DNA from: Candidatus Marispirochaeta associata
Lineage (GTDB): Bacteria > Spirochaetota > Spirochaetia > JC444 > Marispirochaetaceae
DNA length: 64,000 nucleotides
Reading direction: 5' to 3'
Assembly (NCBI GenBank): GCA_001749745.1
Contig: JWTM01000532.1
Span: forward strand, 1-64,000
Positions within the stretch are counted from its first letter, which is position 1; every line of letters starts with the position of its first letter. Under the pieces are notes generated by a model. The model saw nothing but the letters and a program-made list of their open reading frames with translations. It did not search any database and had not been told where the DNA came from. The position numbers were made by a program, and so were the translations under genes. Below, in pieces: positions 59,193 to 64,000 of this stretch.

Positions 59193-59330
59193 CGGGAGCT
59201 CCTTGAATTGCCGTTCTCTACTTTTCGGGTAAGCTCTCATCTAGTACCATGAAGGATAACCTCTGTCAACGAGCGCATTTGCTTGATCTTTTTTAAGGGA
59301 AGGGAGATACTTCTGCACGAGGAGGCGAAA

Positions 59331-60134
59331 GTGGAAAGCTACACACAGGTAATTGAATCTATACGGTCTTCATTGCGTTCCAAGACGCAATTGAAACCGA
59401 AGGTAGGCGTAATTCTCGGGTCGGGACTCTCCAAAATCGCCGATTCCGTTCCGGGGGAAAGCATTGATTATGCGGAGATCGCCGGTTTTCCTCGACCTAC
59501 CGTCGAGGGACACCGCGGTTTCGTGAAGATAAACGAGAACTTCGCCTTTTTGGCGGGGCGTTTTCACTACTATGAAGGCCACTCCATGCGGGATGTGGTG
59601 AAACCGGTACTGCTCTTGAAGGCCCTCGGCGTCGAACGCTTAATTGTGACCAACGCCGCCGGAGGGGTGAACCGCAACTACCGGCCGGGGCAGATCGTAT
59701 TAATCAGGGACATTATCAATATGATGGGGAGCAATCCCCTGATCGGGCCCAACGACAAGGAGCTCGGACCGCGGTTTCCCGATATGAGCGATACCTTTTC
59801 CAAGGATTTGCGTTCCAGGATACAGAAGGCTCTCAAGGAACCTCTGGCCGAAGGGATCTATGCCGCTATGAGCGGACCAAGCTATGAAACGCCTGCTGAG
59901 ATTCGTATGCTGGAGACCCTCGGCGTCGACGTAGTGGGCATGTCCACCGTGCCCGAGGCCTTGATCGCCAACTACATGGGAATGGAGACCGTCGGCTTCT
60001 CGTGCGTAACCAATATGGCCGCCGGTATCCTTGATCAACCCCTCAACCACCAGGAGGTGATCGAGACCGCCGCTAAGGTTGAGGAGGAGTTCCGCTCGAT
60101 CGTCGAGACCGTGATGGAGCTCTTACTCAGCTAG
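59331..60134 (+). CDS. Purine nucleoside phosphorylase (family I, trimeric)
   Basis: A 267-residue PNP. GVILGSGLSKIADSV (phosphate Ser/Gly loop), the phosphate site in VTNAAGGVNRNYRPGQIVLI, NPLIGPN, GPSYETPAEIRMLETLGVDVVGMSTVPEAL, and SCVTNMAAG with the base-contact Asn. These resemble trimeric PNP (guanosine/inosine-specific) and MTAP. GTG at 59331 with GAGGAGG five bases upstream is preferred over the frame opening at 59283. Two bases before the helicase gene. Confidence 0.92.
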   Translation: MESYTQVIESIRSSLRSKTQLKPKVGVILGSGLSKIADSVPGESIDYAEIAGFPRPTVEGHRGFVKINENFAFLAGRFHYYEGHSMRDVVKPVLLLKALGVERLIVTNAAGGVNRNYRPGQIVLIRDIINMMGSNPLIGPNDKELGPRFPDMSDTFSKDLRSRIQKALKEPLAEGIYAAMSGPSYETPAEIRMLETLGVDVVGMSTVPEALIANYMGMETVGFSCVTNMAAGILDQPLNHQEVIETAAKVEEEFRSIVETVMELLLS

Positions 60135-60136
60135 GA

Positions 60137-62572
60137 ATGGTAATAAGCGACTATTGCACTCCCCGTGCACGGGAGAATATGGCCTCGGCCGTTCGGGATG
60201 CGGGCGGCAACGAGGTCTTTTTTATCGGTACCCTCAATGAGGATGGCCATATCTCGTCGGTTATGGTGGGCGCCCGGGGTAATCGTGTCTCGGTTCCCGC
60301 TTTAAGCCCCTATCTCGAGAACTGCGACGTAGTGATCCACAATCACCCCTCGGGAAACCTCTCACCCAGTCAGCCGGATCTGGCCATCGCCTCGTTTCTC
60401 GGGAACCGCGGGGTAGGTTTCTACATCGTCGACAATGAAGTGGAGAATATCTATGTAGTTGCCGAGGCGGTTCAAAGCGATGAGCTAACCGAACTCGATC
60501 CGGAAGAGCTGGCCGATATTCTCGCCCCCGGCGGAGGTTTGAGCAGCCAGATCCGATACGAGCGCCGGGAATCCCAGATTGAGATGGCCCTGGGGGTTAC
60601 CGAGAGCTTTAACCGGAACGAGGTCGCCCTGATAGAGGCCGGCACGGGGGTCGGTAAATCATTCGCCTACCTGATTCCGGCCGTCGCCTGGGCGGAACAG
60701 AACAAACAGCGGGTCGTGGTCTCCACCGGAACCATCAATCTGCAGAATCAGCTGGTGGATAAGGATATCCCCACGGTGTTGAAGATAATGGATTCAGAGG
60801 TCCGGTGTGCGCTGGTCAAAGGCCGGGGTAATTACCTCTGTTTTCATCGGCTGGACGAGGCCCTGGAGGAGGACTCCCTTTTCCGGGAAGATGGGGGCGA
60901 TCTTTCGGCGATCAAGGAGTGGTCCGCCACGAGCGAGACAGGTTCCCTCACGGACCTGCCGGTCTATCCGCCCCGGGAACTCTGGAATCGGATCAACTCC
61001 GAAGCGGACTCCTGCCTGGGACTCCGCTGCCGCCACCGGGAGCGCTGTTTCATTATCCGCGCCCGGCGGGAGGCCGCGGCGGCTCAGGTACTGGTGGTTA
61101 ATCACCACCTGCTCTTCTCCGACCTGGCCCTGCGACTGGAGGAGCTGGGTTTCGAGGGTACGGCGGTACTGCCGCCTTTTCACAAGATCGTCTTCGACGA
61201 GGCCCATAATATCGAGCGCAACGCCACCTCCTACTTCTCGAAAAGCCTCGGGCGACTGTCGATCTATAAGCAGCTCTCCCGGCTCTACCGTAAGCGTAAA
61301 AACCGGAGCTTCGGTGCGCTAATCAAGGTGGAGAAGCTTCTTCCCGACAACGAGCTCAGCTCAAAGGCGCCGGAAGCGATTCGTACCGTTCGGGAGTCCC
61401 TGGAATCGATGGAGGTGCGGCTGAACGATTCGGTGGCGGAGAACTCCAGCTACCGTTTGAAGCGCGCTAGTGAGGGGACGGAGCGGAGCGAGGCCTTCGA
61501 GACGCTCCTGTTGGAGGAGATCGAAAAGATCCGTGCCCCCTTAGGAGAGCTCTACAGTCTCTTGGGCCGCATCGCCAAGGCGGTACCGGATGATCTCCAC
61601 GAGGACCCCTCGCTGCATGAACTCAAGGTAATCCAGCGGCGATTATCGGCCTTCCTCGGGGTATGCGACTCATTTCGAGCCTGGCGGGAACGGCCGGATC
61701 AGGTATTCTGGGTCGAGCGCAAGCGGCTGGGGAAGGAGTCCCACCTCTTCTTTACCGTAAGTCCCCTGGACATCAGTTCCCTGATGCGGGAGGCAGTCTA
61801 CGATCCATTCGATACGGTGGTGATGACCTCCGCCACTCTGACTATCCGTAATCGCTTCGACTATTGGGAGTCCCGTATGGGTCTCTCCGAGTATCCCCAT
61901 CGCAGCGCCGCCTTTCCATCGCCCTTTCCCTACGATACGAATGTGATGCTCTGCGTCCCCGGGGAGGCCCCTGATCCGCAGGATGAGCAGTACATCGAAG
62001 AGAGCGGGGATCTGGCCCGGGATATCCTGCTCTTGAGCGAAGGGAGGGGGCTCCTGCTCTTCACCTCCTACTCGATGTTGCGCCAGGTTTATGACGATAT
62101 CGCCCCCGATCTGCGTCGAGCGGGAATAACAGTCCTGCGTCAGGGCGACGACGATCGGAGCCGCTTGTTGGAACGCTTCAACAGCGACACCGGAAGCGTT
62201 CTCTTGGCCACTGAATCCTTTTGGGAGGGCGTCGACAGCCCCGGGGAGACCCTGACAGTCCTGATACTCTTCCGGCTACCCTTCACCGTCCCTTCAGATC
62301 CGGTACTTCAAGCCAGGATGGAGGCTATCGAGGCGCGGGGAGGAAACCCATTCTTCGAACTATCCTTGCCTCAGGCGGTCATGCGTTTTAAGCAGGGCTT
62401 CGGCCGGCTCATGCGCTCCACCGACGACCGGGGAGTGGTGATCGTCTGTGATCCGCGGATCGTCAAAAAGAGCTACGGCAGGATGTTTCTCGAATCCTTA
62501 CCGCAAACCTGCAGGAGCATAGGTCCCAAGGATCAAATACTCAGGGATTTAGAAACCTTTCTCTACCCCTGA
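60137..62572 (+). CDS. DinG-family Fe-S helicase with N-terminal JAMM domain
   Basis: An 811-residue fusion. Residues ~1-115 form a RadC/JAMM-like domain with E26, then H68-N-H70, S78 and D81 (HNHPSGNLSPSQPD), the complete E...HxHx7SxxD motif. Residues ~150-811 are a DinG/XPD-like superfamily-2 helicase: Walker A IEAGTGVGKSFAYL, Fe-S cysteines in RGNYLC, then CLGLRC and C in RERC, DEAH box IVFDEAHNIE, and C-terminal motifs FWEGVDSPGETL and QGFGRLMRS. Likely a DNA-repair or R-loop helicase joined to a zinc isopeptidase or ligand module. Starts 2 bp after the PNP stop. Confidence 0.9.
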   Translation: MVISDYCTPRARENMASAVRDAGGNEVFFIGTLNEDGHISSVMVGARGNRVSVPALSPYLENCDVVIHNHPSGNLSPSQPDLAIASFLGNRGVGFYIVDNEVENIYVVAEAVQSDELTELDPEELADILAPGGGLSSQIRYERRESQIEMALGVTESFNRNEVALIEAGTGVGKSFAYLIPAVAWAEQNKQRVVVSTGTINLQNQLVDKDIPTVLKIMDSEVRCALVKGRGNYLCFHRLDEALEEDSLFREDGGDLSAIKEWSATSETGSLTDLPVYPPRELWNRINSEADSCLGLRCRHRERCFIIRARREAAAAQVLVVNHHLLFSDLALRLEELGFEGTAVLPPFHKIVFDEAHNIERNATSYFSKSLGRLSIYKQLSRLYRKRKNRSFGALIKVEKLLPDNELSSKAPEAIRTVRESLESMEVRLNDSVAENSSYRLKRASEGTERSEAFETLLLEEIEKIRAPLGELYSLLGRIAKAVPDDLHEDPSLHELKVIQRRLSAFLGVCDSFRAWRERPDQVFWVERKRLGKESHLFFTVSPLDISSLMREAVYDPFDTVVMTSATLTIRNRFDYWESRMGLSEYPHRSAAFPSPFPYDTNVMLCVPGEAPDPQDEQYIEESGDLARDILLLSEGRGLLLFTSYSMLRQVYDDIAPDLRRAGITVLRQGDDDRSRLLERFNSDTGSVLLATESFWEGVDSPGETLTVLILFRLPFTVPSDPVLQARMEAIEARGGNPFFELSLPQAVMRFKQGFGRLMRSTDDRGVVIVCDPRIVKKSYGRMFLESLPQTCRSIGPKDQILRDLETFLYP

Positions 62573-62586
62573 TTTAAGGCGGGCAT

Positions 62587-62621
62587 AAAAAAACCCCTCC
62601 GTCATGCTGACGAAGGGGTTT
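62587..62621 (-). terminator. Intrinsic terminator of groES
   Basis: AAACCCCTCCGTCA (62591-62604) pairs with TGACGAAGGGGTTT (62608-62621) with one mismatch. On the minus strand a run of seven T follows, fitting groES termination. On the plus strand it also follows the helicase stop, but no T-run lies beyond it. Confidence 0.9.
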
Positions 62622-62639
62622 GAATGCTTTGCAACGCGA

Positions 62640-62903
62640 TTATTCAATAACCGCCATCACATCCGCCATGCGGACCAAGAGCATCTCCGTGCCGTCGACC
62701 TTGATCGAGGTGCCGGCGTACTTATCGTACATAATTTTCTGGCCGGGCTTGACGGTGATGGTCTCATCGTCTCCTACCGCCTCGACAATACCGCTCTGAG
62801 TCTTTTCCTGAGCAGTCTGTGGGATAAAAATCCCGCTGGCGGTCTTCTCTTCGACCTCTTCAAGCTTTACTAATACACGATCACCGATAGGATTAACCTT
62901 CAT
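62640..62903 (-). CDS. groES: Co-chaperonin GroES
   Basis: An 87-residue GroES. VNPIGDRVLVKLEEVEEKTASG and mobile loop GIFIPQTAQEKTQSGIV, ending DGTEMLLVRMADVMAVIE. The normal length is 94-97; a few residues are trimmed. No groEL follows; it ends at a terminator. GGAGG precedes the ATG. The upstream region has no CIRCE-like inverted repeat that I can see, so HrcA control is not indicated. Confidence 0.95.
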   Translation of the reverse strand: MKVNPIGDRVLVKLEEVEEKTASGIFIPQTAQEKTQSGIVEAVGDDETITVKPGQKIMYDKYAGTSIKVDGTEMLLVRMADVMAVIE

Positions 62904-63003
62904 CTTTTCCTCCTAAGCTATTTTTCCGTACAATGTGGTCTTGATTATGCTAGGAATTTAGGAGAAATATACGGTGCGATCCGGAAAGGGTCAAGGGCAG
63001 CTA

Positions 63004-63032
63004 TTGTCAAAGCAATTTCTCCTAAGTATTTT
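63004..63032 (+). promoter_or_regulatory. Promoter of the SEC-C gene
   Basis: -35 TTGTCA (63004-63009), 17-bp spacer, -10 TATTTT (63027-63032). The dyad CCTAA-GTATT-TTAGG (63021-63035) covers the -10, a possible operator. Confidence 0.6.
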
Positions 63033-63048
63033 AGGACAAGGAGATAGT

Positions 63049-63720
63049 ATGCAAGCCTGGAGTCGATCCTTCTCCCGCGCAAAGCGATTTCTTGCCCATC
63101 ATCAACCGCGCATCGCCCTTGAAGAATTTCGAAAGGCCTTGAGCGCCTGTCCTGTGGAGAACAAGCAGGAATTATCGAAGATTCTATTCTACTTAGGGGT
63201 CAGCCTGCGAAAAGTCGGTCTCCCTTCCTCGGCCCTCAAGTGCTGGGTCACCGCTCGTAATGTGGGCAAACGTTCGGTCTCCTCCCGGATGGCGGGACGC
63301 TTTATAAACGACTACGGCATGCTGCGTCAGATGAGCGCCGATCTGGACGATTGGAACGCCTTCTATGCGGTACAGCTCAAGAAGTATCTCCAATCGAAGC
63401 GCAGCCGCAAAATAGGTAGTCAGGGCGAGAAGGATATGATCTGGGATCTTATTTATGAATATTGGCAGGGTATTCAGCATTCAGGGGTACTCATCGGTAA
63501 ATCAAACGCCGAAAAAATCTCGCTTTTCTCGGATATCGAGATTATCTTCCCCTATTTCGAGCCCCCCGAGGAGAAAGGCGGAGAGGTCATACAGGTCGAT
63601 TTCTTTAATAAAACGCGTCCAAAACCGGAGGATCCATGCCCCTGTCGCAGCGGATTGCCCTATGTGAAGTGCTGCGGGCGCATTCCGGGGGACGAAGAGC
63701 TCCTATATGGTCTCTTTTGA
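63049..63720 (+). CDS. SEC-C motif protein
   Basis: A 223-residue protein. The N-terminal half is helical and TPR-like (LAHHQPRIALEEFRKALSAC, SKILFYLGVSLRKVGLPSSA). The C-terminus holds the SEC-C zinc motif PCPCRSGLPYVKCCG (~202-216), a C-x-C-x8-C-C module found in SecA and many small proteins. It may tether to SecA or act as a regulator; function unknown. ATG at 63049 follows AAGGAGA; the frame opens at 62974. Its stop lies ~140 bp before a sigma-54 promoter. Confidence 0.8.
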   Translation: MQAWSRSFSRAKRFLAHHQPRIALEEFRKALSACPVENKQELSKILFYLGVSLRKVGLPSSALKCWVTARNVGKRSVSSRMAGRFINDYGMLRQMSADLDDWNAFYAVQLKKYLQSKRSRKIGSQGEKDMIWDLIYEYWQGIQHSGVLIGKSNAEKISLFSDIEIIFPYFEPPEEKGGEVIQVDFFNKTRPKPEDPCPCRSGLPYVKCCGRIPGDEELLYGLF

Positions 63721-63765
63721 CGCAGTTATTTAGGAATATTTCTTGATTGGGTTCTTTTGACCCAG
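63713..63765 (+). promoter_or_regulatory. Candidate activator sites upstream of the sigma-54 promoter
   Basis: TCTTTTGACGCAG (63713-63725) recurs 40 bp later as TCTTTTGACCCAG (63753-63765). The second copy contains half of dyad TGGGT-N7-ACCCA (63748-63764). They lie ~105-170 bp before the predicted start, the normal range for NtrC-type enhancers. Confidence 0.45.
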
Positions 63766-63855
63766 TGTGAAAATAGTGCAAACCTGATCATTTAAATAGT
63801 AAAAAGTAATTTCTTTCTGGTAAAGGAAATAGAAAAATCATCATTTCTTCCCAGC

Positions 63856-63872
63856 TTGGCACATGGATTGCA
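63856..63872 (+). promoter_or_regulatory. Sigma-54 (-24/-12) promoter
   Basis: TTGGCAC-ATGGA-TTGCA: GG (63858-63859) and GC (63870-63871) are exactly 10 bp apart, as RpoN requires. Transcription should start near 63883, just before the AGGAGG (63883-63888) that serves the ATG at 63894. Confidence 0.85.
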
Positions 63873-63893
63873 TAGTATAGGTAGGAGGAAATG

Positions 63894-64000
63894 ATGGCAG
63901 CAAGTAAGCGTGTTTCCACGAAAAGAAGTGTTTATGACGATGAAAATGTACTCTCCATGTATCTGAAAGAGATTAACGAGATTCCCTTGCTCACCCGCGA
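63894..64000 (+). CDS. RNA polymerase sigma factor, RpoS-like group 2 (5' part)
   Basis: The first 35 codons of a sigma-70-family factor, cut by the window end. After ~18 basic/Ser residues comes region 1.2 (NVLSMYLKEINEIPLLTR), without region 1.1, so this is a group-2 (RpoS-like) rather than a primary sigma. AGGAGG lies five bases before the ATG; another ATG precedes it in frame at 63891. The sigma-54 promoter directly upstream and the Hk2/Rrp2-like pair at 54050-56573 support an RpoS role. Later domains cannot be seen. Confidence 0.8.
   Translation, partial: MAASKRVSTKRSVYDDENVLSMYLKEINEIPLLTR

Noticed and set aside
62904..62990. CIRCE (TTAGCACTC-N9-GAGTGCTAA) before groES
   Set aside because: No matching inverted repeat is present.
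63004..63044. SD-sequestering stem TCTCCT/AGGAGA before the SEC-C gene
   Set aside because: The predicted transcript starts after the left half, so the stem would not exist in the mRNA.

Overview
The window looks like chromosome of a free-living spirochaete (Spirochaetales). G+C is moderately high and genes are tightly packed on both strands. The clues are a complete six-gene mevalonate operon in the order I recall from Borrelia, a murG-cvpA-holB-histidine kinase-NtrC run like the Borrelia hk2/rrp2 neighbourhood, and an RpoS-like sigma gene behind a sigma-54-type promoter. This assignment is inference from gene content and order; no database was searched.

Layout. 1-1545: 3' end of a 23S rRNA, a 5S rRNA, then a block of tandem hairpin-rich repeats ending in T-runs. 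1.6-8.9 kb: a URO-D-family gene under a palindrome-controlled promoter, a Fsr-like MFS transporter, ychF with a small partner gene, a LeuCD-type hydro-lyase pair and its XRE-cupin regulator. 8.9-13.9 kb: an NrtA/SsuA-type ABC transporter, a TetR regulator, a second NrtA-like binding protein without a signal peptide, and a DtxR/MntR-family regulator. 13.9-20.5 kb: mevalonate operon (HMG-CoA synthase, type 2 IPP isomerase, HMG-CoA reductase, diphosphomevalonate decarboxylase, phosphomevalonate kinase, mevalonate kinase). 20.5-43.6 kb: mixed housekeeping genes (sufE, comFB-like, purU, gpmI, CYTH, plsC, HAD, MBL, galM, a large AAA ATPase, metZ-like, rnhA, comM, htrA, uvrB, DUF445, a diguanylate cyclase). 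43.6-51.2 kb: the complete phosphate regulon pstSCAB-phoU-phoB-phoR with two matching candidate PHO boxes. 51.3-56.6 kb: murG-cvpA-holB-hk-rrp2-like. 56.6-64 kb: a J-domain gene, a DapF-like gene with lysC, a purine nucleoside phosphorylase, a JAMM-DinG fusion helicase, groES, a SEC-C protein and the start of an rpoS-like gene.

Most notable points. (1) The end of the window may hold the Hk2-Rrp2-RpoN-RpoS cascade: the NtrC-type activator and its kinase lie about 7 kb upstream of a GG-N10-GC promoter in front of a group-2 sigma gene. (2) PstA carries a ~250-residue periplasmic insert made of two PstS-like half repeats. (3) A DapF-fold protein next to aspartokinase has lost both catalytic cysteines. 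(4) A DinG-type helicase has an N-terminal JAMM domain with all motif residues. (5) comM has its Shine-Dalgarno inside a perfect 9-bp stem abutting the ATG. (6) At least six genes have a -10 box 6-8 nt before the ATG and good -35 spacing, implying leaderless mRNAs. No CRISPR, phage, insertion sequence or tRNA was recognised.
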